From Rubellimicrobium mesophilum DSM 19309 (GTDB lineage Bacteria; Pseudomonadota; Alphaproteobacteria; Rhodobacterales; Rhodobacteraceae): a DNA stretch of 64,000 nucleotides. The stretch is taken from NCBI RefSeq assembly GCF_000600335.2, contig NZ_KK088566.1, forward strand, positions 1 through 64,000, written 5' to 3'. The notes below the pieces were generated by a model, which saw nothing but the letters and a program-made list of their open reading frames with translations, made no database searches and was not told the origin of the DNA. Positions 36,259-44,703 of the stretch are shown one piece after another. The translations under genes and the position numbers were made by a program. The first letter of the stretch is position 1; each line of letters begins with the position of its first letter.

Positions 36259-36403
36259 TCCCGACCGGCGCCCGGGTCCGCCCGGGCGCCGTCTCGGCCG
36301 AGGTTTCCAACCTTTTCGGAGACTTCGCGGCAACGCAGCGAAAACCGCGTTTTCCCCCTTGCAGCCCCCTGCGCCCCTCGTTAGATACGCCTCCACGGAG
36401 CGG

Positions 36404-36478
36404 GCGGGTGTAGCTCAGGGGTAGAGCACAACCTTGCCAAGGTTGGGGTCGAGGGTTCGAATCCCTTCGCCCGCTCCA
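36404..36478 (+). tRNA. tRNA-Gly (anticodon GCC)
   Basis: A complete cloverleaf: acceptor GCGGGTG pairs with CGCCCGC (one G-U), D arm GCTC/GAGC, anticodon stem CAACC/GGTTG around TTGCCAA (anticodon GCC at 36436-36438), T arm GAGGG-TTCGAAT-CCCTT with a G-U pair, discriminator T and encoded CCA. It lies between pyc and the SMP-30 gene. A G-C rich stretch precedes it and no other tRNA is adjacent. Confidence 0.97.
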
Positions 36479-36499
36479 ATTTCCTCCCAATCCTTCAGG

Positions 36500-37397
36500 T
36501 CAACTCGGCGCCTTCGCGTTCACGTAGATCGCATAGACCGACGTCGTCGCCGCGATGAACAGCCGGTTCCCGCGCGGCCCTCCGAAGCAGAGGTTCGCCA
36601 CCTCCTCCGGCACCCGGATCCGGCCCAGCAGCGTTCCATCCGGGTGGAAGACGTGCACCGCCTCTCCGCCGGAGCACCAGACATGCCCCTTTGCGTCCAC
36701 CCGCAGCCCGTCCGGAACGCCGAATTCCAGCTTCGCGAAGTCACGCCCGTTCACCAACCGCCCTGCCTCCTGGTCGAAGACGCGCAGGAGCCCCAAGATC
36801 GAGCCGTCGGGGGCCCTCCCGCTGTCCGCGACGTAGAGCCGCGACTCGTCCGGCGAGAAGGCGAGCCCGTTGGGCTGGACGAAGCCGGTCGCCACCCGTT
36901 CCGGCTCCCCGCCGCCGGGCCGGGATGTGGTAGACGGCGTTCTCGTCCTGCTCGGGGACGGATTCGTAGCCCTCGTAGTCCGAGAGGATCCCGTAGGTGG
37001 GATCGCTGAACCAGACCGACCCATCCCGTGCCACCACCAGATCGTTGGGCGAGTTGAGCCACTTCCCGTCATGGCTCTCGGCCAGCACGGTGGTCGTCCC
37101 GTCGTGCTCGGTCCGCACCACCGACCGCAGCCCATGCGAGCAGCTCACCAGCCGCCCCTCGCGGTCGCGGGTGTGGCCGTTGGTGTAGCCGGCGGGGGAG
37201 CGGAACACGGTGAGCCCCGTCCCCTCGGTCCAGCGCATCATGCGGTCGTTGGGGATGTCGCTCAGGTAGAGCGCCTGGTGCGCGGGGAACCAGACCGGCC
37301 CCTCGGCCCAGCGCAGGCCGGTGCCGAGGTGGTCGAGCCGGGCGGAGCCCTGGATCAGGGCCCCGAAGCGCGGGTCGCAAATCTCGTAGATCGACAT
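36500..37397 (-). CDS. SMP-30/gluconolactonase family protein (frameshift)
   Basis: Six-bladed propeller hydrolase of the SMP-30/Gnl/LRE family, which opens sugar lactones with a bound divalent metal. The start at 37397 (MSIYEICDPRFG) follows GGAGGG. Motifs are RWAEGPVWFPA (metal Glu), WLNSPNDLVVARDGSVWFSDPTYG split by the metal Asn, and ATGFVQPNGLAFSPDESRLYVAD. The frame shifts near 36919 after AVYHIPA, where one extra C occurs. GGGEPERVATG continues in the next frame. Joined length is about 298 residues, normal for the family. Confidence 0.88.
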
Positions 37398-37451
37398 GGT
37401 CCCTCCGTGGTGACGGAGGGACCTTAGCACCGCCTTCGGCCAGCGCGAGCG

Positions 37452-38393
37452 TCAGAGCGACCCGGCGCCCTGATGGGCCTTCTGCGTCAGCCGCTGGGCG
37501 ATCTCGTAGAACTCCTCGGGCGCGTAGTCCGGCGTGAAGGCCGAGGGCTGGCCCACGAGGTCGTGGATCTTGCCGCCGTCCGGCATCCCCTCGACGACCT
37601 GGAGCTCGCCCGGAGGGTCGTCCGGCAGCGCCATCTCGCCCTCCCAGATGCCCCGGATCGCCTGGTAGTCGCCGGGCGAGAAGGTGTAGAGCCGCCGGTG
37701 CGAGCCCTCGGCCAGGTACTTCTGGCACTCCGGGATCTTGTCGAGCGGGATGTTCGGCGTGGGCAGCATCTGCTCGATGGCGACCCCGGTCAGCTTCTTG
37801 AGCGCCAGCGCGTAGGAATGGGCATGGACGCTCCCGCGCACCAGCAGGTAGCCACAGACCTCGCGCCCGGTGGGATCGGACAGCGTCTCGTAGACCCGCA
37901 GCTTGTGGAGCCGCGCCCCGCATTCGAGGTGGAAGTTGTGAAGGAGGTCGAAGACCACGTTCCCGGTGGTCGTCACCATGTCCACGTTCCAGCTCATGCT
38001 GTTGGAGTTCACCGGCACCGCTCCTCCGCCATGCGAGAAGAAGCTCGCCGCGCTGCGGATGTCCTGCATCGACTCGAAGGGCGCCCTCGAGATGTCGCCG
38101 CCGTCGCCCGAGTCGTCCGCCGCCGAGTCCGGTCCGTTGGCCAGCATGGCGACCCCGTTCGAGACGAGCTCCACATGGCCCAGCTCCTCCGCGGTGATAG
38201 CGGCCACCAACTCGTAGAAGGGGCGGAGCTTCGACTTGGAGCGGAAGTTGAAGCTCTGGAACATGTAGTTCCCGAGCGTGGACATCTCCCCGTACTTGCC
38301 GCCCAGGAGTTCCTGGAGAGCCGCGGCGGCGTTGGGGTCCTGCTTCTTGGGGGATGGCAGCTCCACCTGGAGCCGGTCGACGCGCAGGAACAT
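37452..38393 (-). CDS. Manganese-containing catalase
   Basis: Non-haem dimanganese catalase (313 aa) that removes hydrogen peroxide in the cytoplasm. The start at 38393 (MFLRVDRLQVELP) follows GAGGAGGGC. The metal-binding four-helix bundle shows in YELVAAITAEELGHVELV, HNFHLECGARLHKLRVYE and GSVHAHSYALALKKL. It is divergent from a DUF892 ferritin-like gene over a 166-bp shared region. Both types are commonly stress-induced, so joint control is likely. Confidence 0.92.
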   Translation of the reverse strand: MFLRVDRLQVELPSPKKQDPNAAAALQELLGGKYGEMSTLGNYMFQSFNFRSKSKLRPFYELVAAITAEELGHVELVSNGVAMLANGPDSAADDSGDGGDISRAPFESMQDIRSAASFFSHGGGAVPVNSNSMSWNVDMVTTTGNVVFDLLHNFHLECGARLHKLRVYETLSDPTGREVCGYLLVRGSVHAHSYALALKKLTGVAIEQMLPTPNIPLDKIPECQKYLAEGSHRRLYTFSPGDYQAIRGIWEGEMALPDDPPGELQVVEGMPDGGKIHDLVGQPSAFTPDYAPEEFYEIAQRLTQKAHQGAGSL

Positions 38394-38559
38394 GAAAAGC
38401 CCTCCTCGTTGGTGGCCCTTCCCGAACAAGCCGCCCCGGACGAAGTTCCGCCTCTTGGGGAATGGCCGGCGGGCGTCGGCGGCCTCCCGCGCGGGACGGG
38501 GGAACAGGTCGCGGCGGCCGGCGTTCGAGAGGTTCACGGACACCAGCACGGAGACGGCC

Positions 38560-39060
38560 ATGCCCGCCGCCAACCTCGACAAGCTCTTCCACGACACCCT
38601 GCGCGACGTCTACTACGCCGAGCGCAAGATCCTTCAGGCGCTCAAGAAGAACATCCGCGCGGCCCAGAGCGCCGAGCTCAAGCAGGCCTTCGAGACGCAC
38701 CGCGAGGAGACCGAGGGGCAGATCGAGAGGCTCCAGCAGGTGTTCGAGACCATCGGCAAGCGCGCCCAGGGCAAGACCTGCGCCGCGATGGACGGCATCA
38801 TCGAGGAAGCCGAGGAGATCATGGAGGAGTACAAGGACTCCGCCGCGCTCGACGCGGGGCTCCTCGCCGCCGCGCAGGCCATCGAGCATTACGAGATCAC
38901 CCGCTATGGCACCCTCGCCGCCTGGGCGCGGCAGCTCGGCAACGCGGAGGGCGAACGGCTCCTGCGCGAGACGCTGGCCGAGGAGGAGAGGACCGACAAG
39001 ATCCTGACCGACCTCGCCGAGGCGACGATCAACGCGGCGGCCGAGCAGAAGGCGGCCTGA
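38560..39060 (+). CDS. DUF892 (YciE/YciF-like) ferritin-like protein
   Basis: A 166-residue four-helix protein starting MPAANLDKLFHDTLRDVYYA. The YciE pattern is seen in YAERKILQALKKNIRAA, LKQAFETHREETEGQIERL, and AAQAIEHYEITRYGTLAAWA, whose Glu and His residues suit a di-iron site. YciE/YciF proteins are stress-response proteins of unknown mechanism. GGAG lies before the start. It is divergent from Mn-catalase, fitting an oxidative-stress pair. Confidence 0.9.
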   Translation: MPAANLDKLFHDTLRDVYYAERKILQALKKNIRAAQSAELKQAFETHREETEGQIERLQQVFETIGKRAQGKTCAAMDGIIEEAEEIMEEYKDSAALDAGLLAAAQAIEHYEITRYGTLAAWARQLGNAEGERLLRETLAEEERTDKILTDLAEATINAAAEQKAA

Positions 39061-39120
39061 CGCGGCTTCCGGGGCAGCCTGCCCCGGTCTAGGCTCCGGG
39101 CATTCCAACCCGGAGCCGCC

Positions 39121-39999
39121 ATGGACCGCCTTTCCTGTGACCGCATGTTCGCCGCCGTGGTCGAGGCCGGCAGCTTCGCGGGCGCGGCGCAGAGGCTCGG
39201 CACCAGCTCGGGGCAGGCCTCCAAGCTCGTCTCCCGGCTGGAGTCGGAACTGGGCGTCCGCCTCCTCCACCGCACGACCCGGGCGCTCGCCCCGACCGAG
39301 GCGGGGCAGGCCTATTACGACCGCCTCAGGAACCTGCTCGACGAGTTCGACGCGCTCGATGCCGAGGTGCGCGACCAGGGGAGCGAGCCGCGCGGGACGG
39401 TGCGGGTGACCGCTCCGCTGACCTTCGGGACGCTGCGCCTCGCCGGCATCCTCACCGACTTCGCGGCGGCGCATCCGCAGATCGGCCTCGACGTGAGCTT
39501 CACCGACCGGCTGGTCAACCTCGTGGACGAGGGCTTCGACCTCGCGGTGCGGGTGGGACAGCCGGCGGATTCCTCGCTGGTGGCCCGCAAGCTGGCCGAG
39601 GCGCGGAGCATCACCGTCGCGTCGCCCAGCTACCTTGCCGCTCGCGGCACCCCACGGACGCCGCAGGACCTGCCGGAGCACGACTGCATCATCGACACCA
39701 ACCGCCGCGATCCGCACCGCTGGACCTATGCCAAGGGCCCCGTCCATGTCTCGGGGCGGCTCACCTTCTCGAACGCCAGCGTTTGCCTGACGGTCGCGGA
39801 GGCGGGGCTCGGCATCGCCTGCCTGCCGGACTTCGTGGCCACCGAGTCGCTGCTCGCAGGGCGTGTCGTCCGCCTGCTGGAGGGCCACGAGAGCGCGCCG
39901 CTGGGCATCTATGCGATGACGCCCTCCGGCCGACACCTCCCGGCCAAGGTGCGACTGCTGAGCGATGCCTTGGCCGACGCGTTGCGCCATGGCCGCTGA
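39121..39999 (+). CDS. LysR family transcriptional regulator
   Basis: A 292-residue regulator with N-terminal winged helix (MDRLSCDRMFAAVVEAGSFA, then LGTSSGQASKLVSRLESELG) and a PBP2-type effector domain (about 90-292, e.g. GTVRVTAPLTFGTLRLAGIL). It is of the CrgA/PA2206-like group, in which the second domain starts with RGTVRVTAP. It lies upstream of and in line with doxX-like and dioxygenase genes, so these are likely targets, perhaps in response to quinones or phenols. Confidence 0.92.
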   Translation: MDRLSCDRMFAAVVEAGSFAGAAQRLGTSSGQASKLVSRLESELGVRLLHRTTRALAPTEAGQAYYDRLRNLLDEFDALDAEVRDQGSEPRGTVRVTAPLTFGTLRLAGILTDFAAAHPQIGLDVSFTDRLVNLVDEGFDLAVRVGQPADSSLVARKLAEARSITVASPSYLAARGTPRTPQDLPEHDCIIDTNRRDPHRWTYAKGPVHVSGRLTFSNASVCLTVAEAGLGIACLPDFVATESLLAGRVVRLLEGHESAPLGIYAMTPSGRHLPAKVRLLSDALADALRHGR

Positions 40000-40113
40000 T
40001 CCCTTCCTGACGGGATGCAATGTTCTGCCGTCCAGCCGGATTATCGCCAGCCCGGGCGTAGTGCATATGGGTGGGGCCAGCCCGAACGGGCCCTCAACCC
40101 AAGGAACCCTGCC

Positions 40114-40545
40114 ATGACCTACGCCAATCCCGCCGCCCTCCGCTCCGAGGCCTCGCAGGCCGACACCGCCGCGCTCCTGCTGCGCGTCGCCATGGGCGTG
40201 CTCTTCGTCGCCCATGCCTGGATGAAGATCACCGTCTTCACGCCCGCCGGGACCGCGCAATACTTCGCCTCCATCGGCCTGCCGGGGGTCCTCGCCTATC
40301 TCACCATCGCGGCCGAGCTGTTCGGCGGCCTCGCCCTGATCGCGGGCGTCTACACGCGCTGGGTCTCGCTCGCCCTCGTCCCCGTCATGGTCGGCGCCGC
40401 CTACTTCGGCCACGGCTCCAACGGCTTCTTCTTCAGCGCCCCGAACGGCGGCTGGGAATACCCGGCCTTCTGGACCGTCGCCCTCTTTGTCCAGGCGCTC
40501 CTCGGCGACGGCGCCTTCGCCCTCACCAACCGCGCGGCCCGCTGA
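40114..40545 (+). CDS. DoxX family membrane protein
   Basis: A 143-residue membrane protein with four predicted helices: LLLRVAMGVLFVAHAWMKI, LAYLTIAAELFGGLALIAGV, RWVSLALVPVMVGAAYFGHG and the last near FWTVALFVQALLG. DoxX/DoxD-like proteins are linked to quinone or thiol redox, but their reaction is not established here. The start is the ATG at 40114 (MTYANPAALRSEA). It is 27 bases upstream of the dioxygenase gene and 114 bases after lysR, probably one transcript with the former. Confidence 0.88.
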   Translation: MTYANPAALRSEASQADTAALLLRVAMGVLFVAHAWMKITVFTPAGTAQYFASIGLPGVLAYLTIAAELFGGLALIAGVYTRWVSLALVPVMVGAAYFGHGSNGFFFSAPNGGWEYPAFWTVALFVQALLGDGAFALTNRAAR

Positions 40546-40572
40546 GGGCCGCCTTTCCGGGAGAGACCTGCC

Positions 40573-41388
40573 ATGTCCACCGCCTCCGCCCCCCTCGAGA
40601 TCGGCCGCGTCGCGCTGACCGTGAACGACCTTGCCGCCGTGCGCGACTTCTACCGGACGGCCCTCGGCCTCGAGGTCCTGCGCGGGGACGAGGGCGTGGC
40701 GCTCCTTGGCGCGGGCGACCGGGCGATCCTCGAGTTGCGCGAGGACCGCTCGGCCCGCCGCCGCTCCGCCCGCGAGGCGGGGCTCTTCCATACCGCCTTC
40801 CTCCTGCCCTCCCGCGATGCCCTGGGCCGTTGGCTGCGCCACGCGGCCGAGTCGCGGCTGCCGCTGCAGGGCGCCTCGGACCACCTCGTGAGCGAGGCGG
40901 TCTATCTGGCCGACCCCGAGGGGAACGGCATCGAGGTCTATGCCGACAAGCCCCGCGAGGCCTGGCCGCGCGAGGGCGGGGAGATCAAGATGGACACCCT
41001 GCCCATGGACGTGAACGGCGTCGCGGGTTCGGCGGACGGTCCCTGGACGGGCGCGCCCGAGGGCACCGTCGTCGGCCACGTCCACCTCCAGGTCGGCAAC
41101 GTGGCCGAGGCCGAGGAGTTCTACCACGGCGCGCTCGGCTTCGACGTCATGACGCATTATCCGGGCGCGGCCTTCCTCGGATCGGGCGGCTATCACCACC
41201 ATCTCGGCGCCAATGTCTGGAACAGCCGGGGCGCGGGTCGTCGGACCTACCCTTCGACGGGGCTCGCGGACGTGGAAATCCTCGCGGACGGCTCCGCGAT
41301 GGATGCGCTCCTGACCCGCACGGGCGGGCAGCGGCATCTGGCCGATCCCTGGGGCACCTCGGTCACCCTGAACGCGAAGGCGGCCTGA
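40573..41388 (+). CDS. VOC family protein, catechol-2,3-dioxygenase/glyoxalase-like
   Basis: A 271-residue protein of two vicinal-oxygen-chelate domains (about 8-128 and 152-268). Likely metal ligands are a His in the first strand of domain 2 (VVGHVHLQVGN), a His in YHHHLGANVWNS, and a Glu in LADVEILADG. Relatives with this two-domain plan (CatE/MhqO-like) are ring-cleaving dioxygenases used against quinones. GGGAGAG precedes the ATG. With DoxX and LysR it looks like a small detoxification unit. Isomerase or lyase activity cannot be excluded. Confidence 0.85.
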   Translation: MSTASAPLEIGRVALTVNDLAAVRDFYRTALGLEVLRGDEGVALLGAGDRAILELREDRSARRRSAREAGLFHTAFLLPSRDALGRWLRHAAESRLPLQGASDHLVSEAVYLADPEGNGIEVYADKPREAWPREGGEIKMDTLPMDVNGVAGSADGPWTGAPEGTVVGHVHLQVGNVAEAEEFYHGALGFDVMTHYPGAAFLGSGGYHHHLGANVWNSRGAGRRTYPSTGLADVEILADGSAMDALLTRTGGQRHLADPWGTSVTLNAKAA

Positions 41389-41418
41389 CCCCTCGGGGTC
41401 GGCAAGTCTATGGTTGTC

Positions 41419-41437
41419 CCCGGACGCGATGTCCGGG
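41419..41437. other. Stem-loop between the dioxygenase gene and repeat C
   Basis: CCCGGAC and GTCCGGG form a perfect 7-bp stem with a five-base loop, 31 bases after the dioxygenase stop. There is no T run. It may mark the transcript end or protect it. The rest of the 281-bp gap holds repeat copy C and no gene I can support. Confidence 0.4.
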
Positions 41438-41534
41438 TGTCGTGGGGCGCGGCTCTCGGGGCTGCGCCCTTGGCATTTGATGACGATGGGCATGGGAATC
41501 CTCCTTGCCATTGAGGAGGAGTGTCCCAGGGACG

Positions 41535-41566
41535 GGTTAACGATTCGTAATAGCTACGGGCGTTGC
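41535..41566 (-). repeat. Dispersed 32-bp element, copy C
   Basis: Third copy on the minus strand, reading GCAACGCCCG through CGTTAACC. As in A and B an ATG follows at about 41 bases, here after a very good AAGGAGG ribosome site (ATG at 41493). That frame then runs antisense into the dioxygenase gene. The element points toward the 3' end of a neighbouring gene, as in the other copies. Confidence 0.6.
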
Positions 41567-41669
41567 GTCGCCCCGAGCGGTTCGGCTTGGATGTGTCCTG
41601 CGCGCCACGGCGGCCCGGCCCGGGTCGGGCGCGGCAAGGGCTTGCGGGGCTTGCGGTTTCGGCGGCGAA

Positions 41670-42683
41670 TCAGTCGGCGGCGAAGGTGAACAGCATCTCG
41701 TGGCGGTAGGTCTCGCCCGGCCGGAGGACGCAGGACGGGAACTGCGGGTGATTCGGGGTGCCCGGGAACTTCTGCGTCTCCAGCGTGAAGCCGCCGTATT
41801 GGTGCTGGGTCTCGCCCCGCTTGCCGGGCATCGAAGCGCTCAGGTAGCCGCCCGTGTAGACCTGCACGCCGGGCTGGTTCTTCCGCAGGGTCATGCGGCG
41901 GCCCGAGGTGGGGTCATGGGCCTCGGCGCAGTCGCGCAGGGCGACGCCGGCCTCGGACAGGCACCAGTTGTGGTCGTAGCCCTTGCCGCCCGGCGCGCCG
42001 GCGATGTCGCGGCCGATGGGCTTCGAGGCCATGAAGTCGAAGGGCGTGCCGGCGACGGGGAGGATCGCGCCTGTAGCGAGGAGCTCCGCGTCCACGGGTG
42101 TGTAGAAGGGGGCGGCGAGGCGCAGCTCCTGCGCGAGCACGTCCCCCTCGCCCGCGAGGTTGAAGTAGGAGTGATGGACCATGTTGAGGACCGTGGGGGC
42201 CGAGGTCTCGGCGGTCATCACGATGCGGAGGCCCTCGTCGGTCAGCTCGTAGGTCGAGGTGAGCTCGCAGCGGCCGGGATAGCCCATCTCGCCCTCCCAG
42301 GAGGTCGCGTGGAAGGTCACGCTGGTGGGAGTCAGGTGGCCGAGGGTCCAGTTCTTGCGGTCGAAGCCTTGGTGGCCGCCGTGCAGGTGGTTCGCGCCCT
42401 CGTTCAAGTCGAGCTGATATTCGACACCGTCGAGAAGGAAGCGTCCCCCGGCGATCCGGTTGCCGTAGCGGCCCACGGTGGCGCCGAAATAGGCCTTGGA
42501 GGCGACGTAGTCGTCCAAGGAGTCGTGGCCCAGGACGATGTCGGCGGGATTGCCCCGCCGGTCGGGGACCCAGAGCTCGGTCAGGCGGGCGCCGTAGGTG
42601 ATGAGGCGGGCCTTGAGGGCGCCGCTCTCCAGGGTGACGGCCCGCACGCTCTCGCCGTCGAGTTGCCCGTAGTGCTCGTCCAT
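41670..42683 (-). CDS. galM: Aldose 1-epimerase (mutarotase)
   Basis: Interconverts alpha and beta anomers of aldoses in the cytoplasm. In the 337-residue protein the catalytic residues are the His in LNMVHHSYFNLAG and the Glu in GGFTLETQKFPGTPNH. Substrate-binding GRYGNRIAGGRF and GANHLHGGHQGFDRK are present. It is complete, starting MDEHYGQLDGESV. Fifty-two bases separate it from the end of rarD, so it may be the second gene of that unit. Confidence 0.93.
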   Translation of the reverse strand: MDEHYGQLDGESVRAVTLESGALKARLITYGARLTELWVPDRRGNPADIVLGHDSLDDYVASKAYFGATVGRYGNRIAGGRFLLDGVEYQLDLNEGANHLHGGHQGFDRKNWTLGHLTPTSVTFHATSWEGEMGYPGRCELTSTYELTDEGLRIVMTAETSAPTVLNMVHHSYFNLAGEGDVLAQELRLAAPFYTPVDAELLATGAILPVAGTPFDFMASKPIGRDIAGAPGGKGYDHNWCLSEAGVALRDCAEAHDPTSGRRMTLRKNQPGVQVYTGGYLSASMPGKRGETQHQYGGFTLETQKFPGTPNHPQFPSCVLRPGETYRHEMLFTFAAD

Positions 42684-42735
42684 CGCCGCCCCCTGCCCTG
42701 TCGCGGCGCGACTATCTGGGCGGGGGTCGGGGGAG

Positions 42736-43640
42736 TCAACGGGCGGGCGCGGGCTCGGGCCGGCGGGAGCGGCGCAGCATGGCCGCCGTGTAGAGGACCA
42801 GCGCCGCCCAGATCATCGGGAAGGCGATCATGCGGGCCTGGCCGAACTCCTCGCCGAAGAGGAAGACGGCGGTGAGGAAGATCATCGTCGGCGCGATGTA
42901 TTGCAGGATCGCGATGGTCGAGAGGCGCAGGAGCTTGGCGCCGTTGGCGTAGAGGAGGAGCGGCACCGCCGTGACGATCCCGCAGCCGAGGAGCAGAGCG
43001 GTGTCGGTGCCGCTGCCGGCGAAGAGGTGGCTGCGCCCGGTGGCCACCAGCCAGCCCAGGTAGAGGAGAGACGAGGGAGGAGGATCAGGATCTCCAGCAG
43101 GAAGCCCTGGTTCGGGCCGATGGGGAGCATCTTCTTGAAGTAGGCGTAGAAGCCCCAGGTGAGGGTGAGGCTGACCGCCGCGACGGGGAGGCGTCCCGCG
43201 TCCCAGGTCAGCACCGCCACGGCGGCCCCGGCCAGCGCCACGGCGGCCCATTGCAGGGGGGTGAGCCGCTCGCCCAGCAGGAGCGCGCCCAGGAACACGC
43301 TGAAGAGGGGGTTGATGTAGTAGCCCAGCGCCGCGTCGAGCGCGTGGCCCGAGCCGATGGCCCAGACGTAGGTGCCCCAGTTCACCGAGATCAGCGCCGC
43401 CGTGACGAGGCCCATGCCGAGCATCCGGGGGGTCCTCAGCGCGCGGCGCAGGTCCGCCGTCCGTCCCGTGGCGATCAGCACGACGGCCGCGATCGGGATG
43501 GACCAGATGATGCGGTGGACGATGACCTCGGCCGGGGGGATGTGGGCGAGCGCCTTCATGTAGAGGGGCAGGAAGCCCCAGAGGACGTAGACGCTGGTCG
43601 CCAGGACGAAGCCCTTGAGGCTGTCCTCGTTGCTGCTCAT
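42736..43640 (-). CDS. rarD: RarD/EamA family permease (frameshift)
   Basis: Ten-helix inner-membrane protein of the drug/metabolite transporter superfamily. RarD proteins are named for chloramphenicol sensitivity and their substrate is not firm. The start at 43640 gives MSSNEDSLKGFVLATSVYVL, with WGFLPLYMKALAHIPPAEV and HRIIWSIP typical of RarD. Near 43075 the frame changes between LLEILILLP and SLLYLGWLVATG, fitting one missing base. The second half ends AMLRRSRRPEPAPAR. Joined length is about 301 residues, normal for RarD. Confidence 0.88.
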
Positions 43641-43719
43641 GGGGATGGCCTCTCTCGGGACGGGCGTCGGCGTAGCGTTATCGTCGCCTGGGCGCCAGCG
43701 CATTCCGAAGGGTGCGGGA

Positions 43720-44703
43720 TCACCCCCCGAAGGCGGTCTCGGCCTCGCGCGCGAGGTCCTCGCGGCGTTCGAGGTAGCGGGGGGAGTGGTGGAAGGTCGT
43801 GAGGCGCCGCGCCCCGGCCTCGCGCGCGAGGGTGCCGGCCTGCCGGGCGGTCAGGTGCTTGCGGGCCGTGGCGAGGGCCTCGTCCTCGTGGAGGAAGGCG
43901 GCCTCGATGTAGAGGTGGTGGGCGTCCTTCGCGAGGGCGACGATCCTGTCGGCGTTCCCGGGGGTGAAGGCGGCGTCGGTGACGTAGGCGAGGCGCTGGC
44001 CCGGGGCGATGCGGAAGGCGCGCTCGCGCAGGGCGCCGAGGGGGATGGCGCGCCCTCCCGCCTCGATGGGCGTGTCGTCGGGGTCGTGGCGGCGCACGGC
44101 GGTCTTGGCGGCCTGGAGCCAGGGGCCGGGGGTCAGGCCCAGCTCGAACAGCCCCTCGGTCCAGACGTTGACGCCGACGTGCTCCTGCAAGGCGAAGGCG
44201 AGGCAGGGGAGGCCGTGGTCGAGCGTCGTGGCCTCGATGCGGAGGTCGTCCTCCTGAAGGACGAGGCCGGGCGGGAGGCCGGCGGGGCCAGCCTCGGTCG
44301 GGCGGAAGGCGTCGCGGGCGCGGAAGGCGGTCCAGGGGCCGAGGTGGTCGCCGTCGTAGTCCGCGACGAGGACGGCGAAGTCGGTGGAGGTCTCGTCGAG
44401 GAGGTTCCAGGTGTAGGAGTCGAGCTTGGCCCTCACGCCCGCCGTCATGCCCGGGGGGCCGACGAGGCGGATCGTGTCCGCGCGGTTCAGGCGAAGGCGC
44501 AGCAGGCGGTCGAAGCCCGCGAAGTGGTCCATGTGGCGATGGCTGACGAAGGCATCGGTGACGCGCAGGAGCTCGCGAGGGGCGACGGCGGAGAGGTCGC
44601 CCAGGTCGAAGAGGATGACCCGGGGGCGGAACAGGAAGGAGAGGAGGAGGCCCGGGTCCGCGAAGGGCGAGTTGACCAGCCGGCTCTGGACGAGCCAGCT
44701 CAC
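43720..44703 (-). CDS. Metallo-beta-lactamase fold hydrolase, ribonuclease Z-like
   Basis: A 327-residue MBL-fold protein. The zinc motif is SHRHMDHFAGFDRLL near residue 54, with later ligands in TLDHGLPCLAF, YVTDAAF and TFHHSPRY, the arrangement seen in RNase Z-like proteins. The start is a GTG at 44703 (SWLVQSRLVNSPF) overlapping the stop of the next gene upstream by four bases (GTGA). It could process RNA or hydrolyse a small ester. It is coupled to a DUF4336 gene, itself distantly MBL-like. Confidence 0.8.
   Translation of the reverse strand: MSWLVQSRLVNSPFADPGLLLSFLFRPRVILFDLGDLSAVAPRELLRVTDAFVSHRHMDHFAGFDRLLRLRLNRADTIRLVGPPGMTAGVRAKLDSYTWNLLDETSTDFAVLVADYDGDHLGPWTAFRARDAFRPTEAGPAGLPPGLVLQEDDLRIEATTLDHGLPCLAFALQEHVGVNVWTEGLFELGLTPGPWLQAAKTAVRRHDPDDTPIEAGGRAIPLGALRERAFRIAPGQRLAYVTDAAFTPGNADRIVALAKDAHHLYIEAAFLHEDEALATARKHLTARQAGTLAREAGARRLTTFHHSPRYLERREDLAREAETAFGG

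Noticed and set aside
37069..41511. A 1480-residue minus-strand frame starting after repeat C
   Set aside because: It covers clear genes on both strands (dioxygenase, LysR, DUF892, catalase) in another frame and has no protein features.
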